A stretch of DNA of 6,855 nt from Cyanobacteria bacterium OH_CBB_238 (GCA_023409995.1 JAEYQN010000189.1:1-6855), one strand, 5' to 3'; positions 1 through 6,855 are shown, counted from the stretch's first letter. Program-made: numbers and translations. The notes: a model not told the origin generated them from the sequence alone.

Positions 1-258
1 AATTGTTCTGTAGGCGAAATGAAATCATTTTATGAAGAAAAGCTTATAAGTCAAGAAAAATGGCTTGAATCAAGAGTTCAAAAGAGGTTGGAATTTCAGA
101 AAGATTGGCTTATTCAAAAGGTGAATCAGGACAAAGAAGACTATAAAGAATATTATAAAAAAATACAAGAACGAAAAATAAACACAGAAAAAAAAGCATT
201 AAAAATAAAATATGCAGTAAAATCAAAACTGGATAATTTTCTTCGAGAGTTAAAGTAA
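1..258 (+). CDS. C-terminal end of a coiled-coil protein, probably a glycosyltransferase paralogue (5' truncated by window edge)
   Basis: The reading frame is open from base 1, so the ATG at 19 is probably internal and the gene begins outside the window. The visible 85 residues are highly charged (Lys/Glu-rich) and predicted helical, with no membrane segment. Counting from the Met at 19, aromatic marks fall at W15, W30 and Y45, exactly 15 residues apart. The stretch LISQEKWLE closely matches LLSQSNWFE in the long coiled coil of the next gene. Near the end is a KYAVK segment resembling FAVK, which closes the coiled coil of that neighbour. I infer that this is the tail of a related protein, perhaps with an N-terminal GT2 domain, but no catalytic part is visible. 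The next gene follows on the same strand after 81 bases, so the two may be co-transcribed. Function is not provable from this fragment. Confidence 0.75.
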   Translation, partial: NCSVGEMKSFYEEKLISQEKWLESRVQKRLEFQKDWLIQKVNQDKEDYKEYYKKIQERKINTEKKALKIKYAVKSKLDNFLRELK

Positions 259-339
259 AAAAGTGACCATGGTTTATAGAATGTGTTAAATTAATATAAA
301 TTAGCATTTTAAAGACAAATTATATAGGTGAGAAGATAG

Positions 340-3300
340 ATGGATGAGATTGCTATACCAAAAATATCAATAATAGTTCCTGTTCATAATATTGAAGAAT
401 ATTTAAATCAGTCTCTTTCTAGTATTTTGGGACAGTCTTTTCAAGAATTTGAGGTTATTTGTTACAACGATGGCTCTAAAGATAAGTCTATTGAAATTTT
501 GAATGATTTTGCAAAAAGTGATTCGCGATTTATAGTTTTAACTGGTGATAAATCAATGGGGCAATCACATGCAAGGAATAGGGCTCTTGATATTACTAAA
601 GGGGAGTATGTTTGTTTTGTTGATGGAGATGATTGGTTAGATTCACTTGCCTTAGAAAAACTTTATAATAATGCTAAAAAAAATGATTCTGAAATGGTCA
701 TTGCTGCTGCTAAAGTTTACGATGAATATAAACAGGAGTTTGTTGATGATAGTTACTATTCATTGAATATGTTTAATGATAGTTTTGATAACCAGTTATT
801 TACTCCATCAGAAACAATTGACTTCATTTTAGACTTAAATGTTGCAGTTTGGGCGAAGTTATATAAAAAAAGCTTTCTAGAGGAGATAAATATAAAGTTC
901 AGGGAAGGATTTATTTATGAAGACTTGTTGTTTTTCTATGAATCTTACTTAAGGGCTGAAAAAATAAGCATAGAGAGGACTCCTATATACATATACAGAA
1001 TAAACAGACCTCATTCTACAATGGAAAATATTGGTAGACGTTTGTTGGATAGAATTGACATGGTTATGGCAACATATCAAACACTAAAAGGCTGTAAGTT
1101 TTATAATGAAATTAGGTTGAAAGTTTTTGTTTGGTTAGTTAATGATTTGTCTTGTAGGTTCTTACGTGTTGATAATGCTTATTTAAAAGAGTTTTTCTTT
1201 AGGGTTAAGAAAGCATTTTTAAGCATAGATATTGATGGAATTGAAGACTATATAAAGAAAGAGTCATACTACTCTAGGTTGTTTTTTGCTATTAGAGACT
1301 TGTCTTTTGTTGAATGTTTAAGCTTTATTTTTGATAATTTTGAGCAATATAATAAAAAAGAAAATGACTTCTTGTTTAGATATGATCAAGAAATAACAGG
1401 AATGCGTAAATGGTATGAAAATGAGAGACAAAAAGAAGTAGATAATTGTGATCAAAAATTGGATTTTGTAATTAAGTTTTCAAAAAGTTACCTAAAGTCT
1501 ATTTTAGAAGAGCAAGATTCTTGGTATGAAAACTTGCAGCATGATCGATATGCATTAATTTCAAAGCAATATGATAGCGAACTTCAATCAAAGATCGAAG
1601 ACCAAAAACGTTGGTATGAATTTATTATAGAAGATAAGATTAAAGAATTTAAAGAATCTTATGATGATACTAAAACAATAGTTGAGGCTGAATATGCATA
1701 TAAGCTAGAAGAAATAAAATCTTGGCATGAAGAACTCTTTGATAAGCGAATGAATGAATTAATTGATCAATATAGGCAGAAAATACAGTCTAAAATTGAT
1801 GAATTTAATAATTTTAATAATGCTGAAATCCAAAAAAAATTATATCAACTTTACCAAGAGTTTGAAGATGAAATAAAACAAAAAATTGTTGATATTGAAT
1901 CTATGGAGAGTAATGCAACTAATAAAATTTTAGAAGTTCAACTTTATTATGAAAGAGAAAGAGATAATAAAATTTCTGCGTTAAAAAGCTGGCATGAATA
2001 CGAAAATAAACAGAAAATAAATGATTTGATAAGGTATTTGTATAACGAAAAAGATGTTAGGATTGCAGAACTGACCCTTTGGCTGCAAAACAAATTTGAT
2101 TATGAAATAAGTAAATTAAATTATTGGCATGAAAGCAAAAGAATCAAAGTTTTAGAAAAAATTAATAAAGATGTAGTTGTCGAAAAAGAAACAGCTCTGC
2201 TTGAGCAGTCGCGGCTCTTAGAAGAAGAAAAAAAAGAGGCTTTGCTGTCTCAATTGCAGCTTTTTGAGCAAGAAAAGAAAGAAGCGTTATCTCTTCAGGA
2301 ACAGCAGTTTGAAAAAGAAAAAGAAGAAGCTCTAATTTTACAAGATAAATTACTTAAAGAAGAGAAAGATGTTGAATTGTTTTCTCAAGCTCAACTTTTT
2401 GAGAAAGAAAAAGAGGAAGCATTATTGTCTCAATCTAATTGGTTTGAAAAGGAAATAGCCAATAGAATTAGTGATGTTGATAAGTGGCATAACAATAATT
2501 TAGCCGATAAATTAAGAGAGCAAAAAGATTTATATGAACAAAGAATTTATGATCTTGATGGAAAAAGAATAATTGAATTGGATGCGCAGAAAAATTATTA
2601 TGAACATGAGCTAAGCCAGGTTCAGTTTGCGGTAAAATTTGTTAAAAAGTTTAAAAGGTTTAAGTCAAAAATAAAAAGAACTTTTTTTAAGCCATTATAT
2701 CAAAAAGATAAACAACATTCTCGTCCAAAAGTTTCGATTATTTTACCTGTATATAATGTTGAAAAATATATAAGGCAGTCATTAGATAGCCTTATTAATC
2801 AGAGCTTGCAAGAGATAGAAATAATTTGTGTTGATGATGGCTCTACCGATAAATCTGGACAAATTTGTGATGAATACTCTAAAAGGTACAAGAGAGTTAA
2901 GGTTATACATAAAAACAATGCTGGTACTGGTGCAGCAAGAAATGATGGCTTAAGGGTTGCAACAGGAGAATGCATAGCGTTTGTTGATCCTGATGATTGG
3001 ATTAGGCTAAACATGTTGGAGCGTTTGTATAATCTTTTAAAAGAGAAAAATGTTGATATAGTGATGTGTACACCAGCTGGGTTTGATGAAAAAAATCAAA
3101 TAGAAAAAGACTTTCCTTATTTTGTTGATGGAAACTTTTCTAAATCATTGGATAATAAGATTTTTAGCTGGAAAGATATTTCGCCATTTTCTTATCCTAT
3201 GTGTGTTTGGAATAAATTATATAAAAAAGAGTTATTTGATAAACATAATATTGATTTTGCTGAGGGATTGGATTTTGAAGATCATAAGGTTATATTTAAA

Positions 3301-3666
3301 TCACTATTGGTTGCAGAAAAAATATATTTTGTAAGAGAAAAGCTATACGTGTACAGATTTAATCGAGAAGGTTCAATTTTATCTGATAATAACCGTAGAC
3401 TATTGGATCATATTAAAATATTTGATATCGTTGAAAATATTTTGAAAGAAACAGACACTATGAGCTTCTTAAGAAATGACTTCCTTGTATATAAAATACA
3501 TAATCTTCTGTATTATTATGAAATGATTAAGCCTGAACATAAACAAGAATATTTTGATGCTATGAAAAATGCTGTTATAGAAACTAATTTGTCAGACAAA
3601 GAGAAAGATTTTTTATTGGAAAAATATCCTGATCTTAAGTTAGTTTTAAGTGCAATAGAAAATTAA
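340..3666 (+). CDS. Bi-domain family 2 glycosyltransferase with a long central coiled coil (GT2 - coiled coil - GT2)
   Basis: This 1108-residue protein probably transfers sugars from nucleotide donors onto a surface glycan at the cytoplasmic face of the membrane. GT2 domain 1 (about residues 8-240) has IIVPVHN, YNDGS (42-46), the DXD metal site in VDGDDW (95-97), VWAKLYKK (170-177) and an acidic ED pair (194-195), the expected catalytic base region. GT2 domain 2 (about 797-1040) repeats the set: IILPVYN, VDDGSTD (831-837), DPD in VDPDDW (883-885), VWNKLYKK (956-963) and ED (980-981). Each is followed by a similar YxYRxNR...RRLLD block, so both look active and probably arose by duplication. 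Residues about 345-757 are charged coiled coil with 15-residue periodicity; a Lys/Arg/Phe-rich linker (766-786) leads into domain 2. No signal peptide or clear transmembrane helix is seen. The start is supported by aggtgag at 326-332, seven bases before ATG. Donor, acceptor and product cannot be named. Confidence 0.9.
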   Translation: MDEIAIPKISIIVPVHNIEEYLNQSLSSILGQSFQEFEVICYNDGSKDKSIEILNDFAKSDSRFIVLTGDKSMGQSHARNRALDITKGEYVCFVDGDDWLDSLALEKLYNNAKKNDSEMVIAAAKVYDEYKQEFVDDSYYSLNMFNDSFDNQLFTPSETIDFILDLNVAVWAKLYKKSFLEEINIKFREGFIYEDLLFFYESYLRAEKISIERTPIYIYRINRPHSTMENIGRRLLDRIDMVMATYQTLKGCKFYNEIRLKVFVWLVNDLSCRFLRVDNAYLKEFFFRVKKAFLSIDIDGIEDYIKKESYYSRLFFAIRDLSFVECLSFIFDNFEQYNKKENDFLFRYDQEITGMRKWYENERQKEVDNCDQKLDFVIKFSKSYLKSILEEQDSWYENLQHDRYALISKQYDSELQSKIEDQKRWYEFIIEDKIKEFKESYDDTKTIVEAEYAYKLEEIKSWHEELFDKRMNELIDQYRQKIQSKIDEFNNFNNAEIQKKLYQLYQEFEDEIKQKIVDIESMESNATNKILEVQLYYERERDNKISALKSWHEYENKQKINDLIRYLYNEKDVRIAELTLWLQNKFDYEISKLNYWHESKRIKVLEKINKDVVVEKETALLEQSRLLEEEKKEALLSQLQLFEQEKKEALSLQEQQFEKEKEEALILQDKLLKEEKDVELFSQAQLFEKEKEEALLSQSNWFEKEIANRISDVDKWHNNNLADKLREQKDLYEQRIYDLDGKRIIELDAQKNYYEHELSQVQFAVKFVKKFKRFKSKIKRTFFKPLYQKDKQHSRPKVSIILPVYNVEKYIRQSLDSLINQSLQEIEIICVDDGSTDKSGQICDEYSKRYKRVKVIHKNNAGTGAARNDGLRVATGECIAFVDPDDWIRLNMLERLYNLLKEKNVDIVMCTPAGFDEKNQIEKDFPYFVDGNFSKSLDNKIFSWKDISPFSYPMCVWNKLYKKELFDKHNIDFAEGLDFEDHKVIFKSLLVAEKIYFVREKLYVYRFNREGSILSDNNRRLLDHIKIFDIVENILKETDTMSFLRNDFLVYKIHNLLYYYEMIKPEHKQEYFDAMKNAVIETNLSDKEKDFLLEKYPDLKLVLSAIEN
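2182..2586 (+). repeat. In-frame tandem array of 45-bp units (15-residue coiled-coil repeat)
   Basis: Nine consecutive 15-residue units occupy residues 615-749 of the glycosyltransferase. The first six (2182-2451) are clearly alike, on the pattern EKxEALLSQxxLFEK; the last three are diverged but keep length and hydrophobic positions. Within a unit, positions 2, 6, 9 and 13 tend to be the core (spacing 4-3-4-4) and position 12 is W, L or another hydrophobic residue. Outside this array the same phase continues: W551, W581, W596, W701 and W716 are all separated by multiples of 15, with Y536 and Y566 on the same grid. Further upstream the period persists, with shifts of about 7 residues (W358, W395, W425, W462). 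The DNA units are diverged at codon level, so this is an old amplification. Confidence 0.85.
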
Positions 3667-3696
3667 AAATAAGCTTAGCTTTTTTTATTTTTTTTA
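3665..3696 (+). terminator. Small hairpin plus T-tract between convergent genes, probable terminator
   Basis: The stem aagc (3671-3674) pairs with gctt (3678-3681) around a tta loop. A-residues at 3665-3669 can extend the pairing with the T's beyond one mismatch. On the + strand it is followed by seven T's, an A and eight T's (3680-3695), as in an intrinsic terminator. It sits directly after the glycosyltransferase stop codon (3664-3666). On the opposite strand the loop is itself the stop codon of the convergent gene, and the A-tract encodes its Lys/Asn-rich tail. The GC part of the stem is short, so strength is uncertain; it may act in both directions. Confidence 0.5.
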
Positions 3697-4808
3697 TTCG
3701 TTTTTCTTGAAACTTCTATTTCTCTCTTTGCATTTTCTACTGATATTTTTGCTAAAGGTTTTCTGGTTTGTCTATCGTAAAATACCAGCCAATGTTTTCG
3801 TTTTGGGTTGTCAACCGAGAAAGACAATCTTCCGCTAACCCTGTCTCCTGACCTTATCTGAGTAAAAGCTAATGAATTATCAGCAGCAAAAATTGAAGGA
3901 TAGAATACTGTTTTTAAATCATTCACCAAGCAAATGTCAAAGCTTGAGAAGTTTGTTTTTGACATATTTTGTATTGCAAGTGATAATGTCACTGTATTTA
4001 ATTCTCCAAATGGATCCTTCTCTAAATTCACATTTGTTATGCTTACATCTAATCCATTATAATGTACTTCTTCTTGTTTTAAGGCATCTCTTGAAATTAC
4101 TGGTAAATTTATGTTGTTTTGTATTTTTACTTTTATTTCATCTCCAGGAGAAATGAGTACATCTTTCCCTTTTCTTACCAGGCTTATGCCTAGGCCAATT
4201 GCCGCACCAAGGCCTGCTCCACCCATAACAGTGTAGCCTTGACTTGCTACTGCTCCCTCAATTCCAAACAAATTTAAAGCCGTCATCCCTCCTACTACGC
4301 CTCCTGCTAAGGTGTATGCGGTGTCGGTTGCAACAGTTTTTGCCACTCCTGCTACAGGATGCATTTTTGTTGTCATTTTACCTTCTATTGGAATTTGCCT
4401 TCCATCTGGAGTTACAAGATAATCAAAGGACATTTCGATCCAGCCATCTCGTCCAAATCGCTTGGAGCTTTCTACTTGTCTTATGCATCCATGGGCAATA
4501 GTTCCTAATGGTAATACAACACCCTTTTCTCCAACAACTTCATTTGTTATTTGAGCAAAAAATTCATCACCCTCTTGATTTAGCCCAGCCCCCATTACTT
4601 GCGATACAGACATTTCAACAATGTTGCTTTTTTTTATTGTTTCGGTCTCGCCAGTAAAGATGGTGTTCTTTTCTCTTTCTTTAGCATCATTGACTTCCGC
4701 ATGTCCTTCGAATATTGTTCCTGAATCCACAGCTGCGAATGCTTTTAATGAAAAACAACTTTGTTGAACAAAGCAGAGAATAATTAATGTTGCCAGTATT
4801 TTTTTCAA
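3675..4808 (-). CDS. Secreted or envelope protein of unknown function with glycine-rich segment and Ig-like C-terminal domain
   Basis: I do not recognise a named family. The 377-residue protein starts with a typical signal peptide: MKK, a hydrophobic core (residues 5-14) and AFA followed by AV at 23-27, suiting signal peptidase I cleavage near residue 25. Cys18 does not sit in a good lipobox. Residues about 80-147 are beta-rich with LPLGTIAHG (99-107) and TPDGRQIPIEG (133-143). Residues about 151-211 are hydrophobic and rich in Gly/Ala (GGVVGG, GGAGLGAAIGLG), resembling a glycine-zipper membrane segment. Residues about 245-360 look like a DUF4352-type Ig fold, with alternating strands, an NMSKTNFSSF stretch and RSGDRVSGRLSF (319-330); this is inferred by pattern only. 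The start codon is TTG, the only position that keeps the whole signal peptide. It lies downstream of accC on the same strand but behind a strong hairpin, and its stop is 8 bases from the convergent glycosyltransferase stop. Confidence 0.8.
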   Translation of the reverse strand: MKKILATLIILCFVQQSCFSLKAFAAVDSGTIFEGHAEVNDAKEREKNTIFTGETETIKKSNIVEMSVSQVMGAGLNQEGDEFFAQITNEVVGEKGVVLPLGTIAHGCIRQVESSKRFGRDGWIEMSFDYLVTPDGRQIPIEGKMTTKMHPVAGVAKTVATDTAYTLAGGVVGGMTALNLFGIEGAVASQGYTVMGGAGLGAAIGLGISLVRKGKDVLISPGDEIKVKIQNNINLPVISRDALKQEEVHYNGLDVSITNVNLEKDPFGELNTVTLSLAIQNMSKTNFSSFDICLVNDLKTVFYPSIFAADNSLAFTQIRSGDRVSGRLSFSVDNPKRKHWLVFYDRQTRKPLAKISVENAKREIEVSRKTNKKNKKS

Positions 4809-4812
4809 AATT

Positions 4813-4820
4813 CCGCCCCT
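4813..4820 (-). promoter_or_regulatory. Ribosome binding site for the TTG-started secreted protein
   Basis: Read on the minus strand, aggggcgg precedes the TTG at 4808; the AGGGG core is seven bases from it. No in-frame ATG lies between this site and the upstream in-frame stop. The next internal Met lies beyond the signal peptide. The site therefore supports TTG as the true start. Confidence 0.6.
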
Positions 4821-4831
4821 AGTTTGTTTTA

Positions 4832-4870
4832 AAAATAGTGTATTATCTCAACAAAATAATACACTATTTT
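4832..4870 (-). terminator. Perfect 14-bp inverted repeat, probable intrinsic terminator of accBC
   Basis: Bases 4832-4845 and 4857-4870 are exact reverse complements around an 11-base loop. In the minus-strand transcript the hairpin begins 27 bases after the accC stop, and its 3' arm ends in a run of U's (ACUAUUUUU). This is the usual form of a factor-independent terminator, although the stem is mostly A-U with only a few G-C pairs. It ends just 23 bases before the TTG of the next gene on the same strand. It could therefore also be a read-through or attenuation point in that gene's leader. Confidence 0.7.
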
Positions 4871-4897
4871 AATTTCTATTTCATTAATGTAAATGTC

Positions 4898-6280
4898 TTA
4901 AACGGTTGTTTTGTCAAGCGAAGCTTTTTCTGCTTCTTCCTTTTCAGCCATATATTCGGCAATAAAACCCGTATTGAAAATACCACTAATAAACGTTTTA
5001 TTTTCAATGATTTCTTGATGGAAAGGAATGGTTGTTTTAACTCCAGTTACGACATATTCTTTTAATGCTCTGTACATTCTTCTTCTGGCTTCTTCTCTAT
5101 CCCTTCCCCAACATATAAGCTTTCCTATCATTGAGTCGTAGTATGGAGGAATTTTATACCCAGAATAAGAGTGGGAATCAACTCTGACTCCAAACCCACC
5201 AGGAGCCAAATAGCCTTTTATCTCACCAGGACATGGCATAAAGTCTTTTTCTGGATCTTCTGCGTTTATTCTACATTCAATAGCATGTCCTTTTAGTTGA
5301 ATATCTTCTTGCGAGAATGAAAGGGGTAAGCCAGAAGCTACTTTAATTTGTTCTTTTACTAGATCGATATTCGAAATCATTTCAGAGACACAGTGTTCAA
5401 CCTGAATTCTTGTATTCATTTCCATGAAATAAAAGCTACCATCGTGGTCTAGTAAGAATTCTATTGTTCCTGCACCTTCGTAGTTGATAGATTTTGCTGC
5501 TGTAACAGCAGCATTCCCCATCGCTTGTCTTGTTTCTTCATTGATAGCTGGAGATGGAGCCTCTTCTATAAGCTTTTGGTGCCTTCTTTGGATTGAACAA
5601 TCTCTTTCTCCTAGATGTACAACATTGCCGAAACTATCCCCGATAACTTGAACCTCAATGTGGCGAGGGTTTTCTAAATATTTTTCAATGTAAACGGAAG
5701 GATTGCCAAATGCATTTTTTGCTTCAGTTTGACATAATCTCATATTGTCAGCTAATTCTGACTCTTGTCTTACTATTCTCATTCCTTTTCCGCCACCACC
5801 AGCAGTTGCTTTTATTATAATTGGGTAGCCTACTTTTTTTGCAAAGTCTTTTGCATCAGAAACTGATTCGATAAGGTCTGTCCCAGGCGTTGTTGGAACG
5901 TTATTTTCTTGCATTGTTTTTCGCGCAGTTGCCTTATCTCCCATTTTATTCATTGCTTCTACTGAGGGACCAATGAATTTAATGCCATGTTCTTTGCATA
6001 TTTCCGCAAAGTCAGATCTTTCTGCCATAAAACCATATCCAGGGTGAATTGCGTCTGCACCTGAAGTTAATGCGGCTGAAATAATGGCAGGAATATTTAG
6101 GTAGCTTTTACTGCTTGGAGCTGGTCCTATGCAATAAGCTTCTGTTGCAAGACTTACATGTAATGAGTCCGCATCGGCTTGAGAATATATTGCCACAGTT
6201 GGGATGCCTATTTCTCGACAAGCTCTTATTATTCTTACTGCAATTTCGCCCCTATTTGCTATAAGTACTTTTTTAAACAT
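4898..6280 (-). CDS. accC: Biotin carboxylase subunit of acetyl-CoA carboxylase
   Basis: AccC carboxylates the biotin on AccB using ATP and bicarbonate, the first half-reaction of malonyl-CoA synthesis, in the cytoplasm. The 460 residues match the usual length of about 450. The N-terminal domain opens with [18 protein letters not shown] and has HPGYGF (79-84). The ATP-grasp domain shows K116, K157, the glycine-rich ATP loop GGGGKGMR (161-168), H207 and [15 protein letters not shown] (222-236). Its metal and catalytic residues are E274, E287, N289, R291 and E295, with R337 in ECRINAEDP (335-343). These line up with the known E. coli active-site residues. Two oddities are EHCVSE (295-300), where the family norm is EHPVTE, and GFMAERSDF, where GFLSENxxF is usual. 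The minus-strand start has aaggaa (6290-6295) nine bases before ATG. It follows accB by 77 bases on the same strand, so they likely form one operon. Confidence 0.98.
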   Translation of the reverse strand: MFKKVLIANRGEIAVRIIRACREIGIPTVAIYSQADADSLHVSLATEAYCIGPAPSSKSYLNIPAIISAALTSGADAIHPGYGFMAERSDFAEICKEHGIKFIGPSVEAMNKMGDKATARKTMQENNVPTTPGTDLIESVSDAKDFAKKVGYPIIIKATAGGGGKGMRIVRQESELADNMRLCQTEAKNAFGNPSVYIEKYLENPRHIEVQVIGDSFGNVVHLGERDCSIQRRHQKLIEEAPSPAINEETRQAMGNAAVTAAKSINYEGAGTIEFLLDHDGSFYFMEMNTRIQVEHCVSEMISNIDLVKEQIKVASGLPLSFSQEDIQLKGHAIECRINAEDPEKDFMPCPGEIKGYLAPGGFGVRVDSHSYSGYKIPPYYDSMIGKLICWGRDREEARRRMYRALKEYVVTGVKTTIPFHQEIIENKTFISGIFNTGFIAEYMAEKEEAEKASLDKTTV

Positions 6281-6301
6281 AATAATTTATTCCTTATTTA
6301 A

Positions 6302-6348
6302 ATCGGCACGACAATATTGATGTATTTTTTCAATTTGTTCTTGCCGAT
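6302..6348 (-). promoter_or_regulatory. Hairpin in the accB-accC intergenic region
   Basis: The seven bases atcggca (6302-6308) pair perfectly with tgccgat (6342-6348). Further pairs inside are 6311-6314 with 6335-6338 and 6317-6320 with 6330-6333, leaving a nine-base loop and small internal bulges. In the minus-strand RNA the hairpin lies between the accB stop and the accC ribosome site, and no U-run follows it. It is therefore more likely an RNA-processing, stabilising or translation-tuning element than a full terminator. No known riboswitch class is recognised. Confidence 0.4.
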
Positions 6349-6357
6349 AATTATTTT

Positions 6358-6828
6358 TTATTCAACGTACATTAACACTTGCCCGTATTCAACGGTTTGG
6401 CCGTCTTCAACACAGATTTTTGTTATTTTTCCTGATACTTCTGATTCAATTTCATTCATCAATTTCATTGCTTCAATAATGCAAACAACTTGACCAATTG
6501 CAATTGCGTCACCAACTTCAACAAATGGTTTACTGTCATGTGATGGCGATTTGTAAAAAGTACCAACCATAGGAGATAAAACAGGTTTGCCAGTGGGTTC
6601 ATTTTTTGCTTCACTTTTTGTTTCCGGTGAAACTTGTGCAGTTACATTAGATGCCAACATTGGTGCTACCTGAATAGGAGATGGTTGTGCGTATGTTTGC
6701 GTTGTAATAATTTCTTTTTCTTTTCTTAAAACAATGGCTTTATCTACATCTTCTAATGTGATTTCAGTTAAATCACTATCAGAAAGAATTTTTACTAATT
6801 TTTCAATATAATCTAATTCAAATTTCAT
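6358..6828 (-). CDS. accB: Biotin carboxyl carrier protein of acetyl-CoA carboxylase
   Basis: AccB carries the covalently bound biotin that shuttles carboxyl groups from AccC to the carboxyltransferase. The 156 residues match the family length. The N-terminal part (1-40) is the helical section that binds the AccC complex. Residues about 41-80 are a flexible Pro/Ala/Thr/Ser/Gln linker. The biotinyl (lipoyl-like) domain spans about 81-156. The biotin attachment motif [10 protein letters not shown] (119-128) puts biotin on K122. The [14 protein letters not shown] segment (94-107) occupies the place of the 'thumb' that marks true AccB proteins. The start at 6828 has a strong gaggaag ribosome site (6834-6840 on the minus strand) five bases upstream. 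Only 27 bases lie beyond it, so the promoter and any upstream partner are outside the window. Biotinylation would need a BirA ligase encoded elsewhere. Confidence 0.97.
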   Translation of the reverse strand: MKFELDYIEKLVKILSDSDLTEITLEDVDKAIVLRKEKEIITTQTYAQPSPIQVAPMLASNVTAQVSPETKSEAKNEPTGKPVLSPMVGTFYKSPSHDSKPFVEVGDAIAIGQVVCIIEAMKLMNEIESEVSGKITKICVEDGQTVEYGQVLMYVE

Positions 6829-6855
6829 AATTACTTCCTCTATACTCTATCAAGG

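Noticed and set aside
259..339. A separate promoter or terminator between the first two genes
   Set aside because: Only general A/T richness is seen; no paired -35/-10 or hairpin with a T-tract could be supported, and co-transcription is as likely.
676..2235. Runs of eight A's inside the glycosyltransferase (676-683, 1832-1839, 2228-2235) as phase-variation or slippage sites
   Set aside because: Such runs are expected in Lys-rich, AT-rich coding sequence, all are in frame, and no alternative frame is preserved after them.
2182..2586. CRISPR array or intergenic DNA repeat
   Set aside because: The 45-bp units are in-frame, diverged at codon level, have no spacers and are explained by a protein repeat.
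3872..4501. Leu-rich plus-strand frames opposite the secreted-protein gene
   Set aside because: The Leu-rich composition is what the complement of the real gene gives; no start signal or domain supports them.
4755..4808. Lipoprotein signal at Cys18 of the secreted protein
   Set aside because: The residues before the Cys (VQQS) do not fit a lipobox, while AFA-AV downstream fits signal peptidase I.
4838..5065. Plus-strand reading frame of 75 codons over the accC 3' end
   Set aside because: It is antisense to the well-supported accC and its terminator, has biased Phe/Asn composition and no ribosome site or family features.

Overview
AT-rich bacterial DNA carrying the facing ends of two unrelated blocks. 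The left half (1-3666, + strand) is a surface-polysaccharide type locus. The right half (3675-6855, - strand) is a fatty-acid synthesis operon, accB-accC, followed by a secreted protein. AccC has full-length biotin carboxylase sequence and AccB a normal biotin-carrier domain, so the host is a bacterium with a dissociated acetyl-CoA carboxylase. The AccC N-terminal half, strong A/T bias and A-rich ribosome sites recall gut Vampirovibrionia/Gastranaerophilales (non-photosynthetic relatives of Cyanobacteria). That placement is inference from memory of family sequences, not a search result, and is held at about 50%.

Layout. 1-258: the 3' end of a gene entering from the left edge, encoding a coiled-coil tail. 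259-339: short intergenic gap with a ribosome site. 340-3666: one 1108-residue protein with a family 2 glycosyltransferase (GT2) domain at each end and about 400 residues of coiled coil between them. 3664-3696: a small hairpin and T-tract where this gene meets the next one head-on. 3675-4808 (-): a secreted protein of unknown function with a signal peptide, a glycine-rich hydrophobic segment and a probable Ig-like C-terminal domain; it starts at TTG. 4832-4870: a perfect 14-bp inverted repeat, the likely accBC terminator. 4898-6280 (-): accC. 6302-6348: a hairpin in the accB-accC gap. 6358-6828 (-): accB.

Working together. AccB carries biotin, AccC carboxylates it with ATP and bicarbonate, and a carboxyltransferase (AccA/AccD, not in this window) passes the carboxyl to acetyl-CoA to give malonyl-CoA. 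The glycosyltransferase genes have no visible link to this operon beyond lying next to it.

The most unusual item is the GT2 - coiled coil - GT2 protein. Its coiled coil is built from a 15-residue unit marked by a W/L-aromatic-E signature, and the truncated upstream gene uses the same unit. This points to a local family of glycosyltransferases with repeat-built helical spacers.
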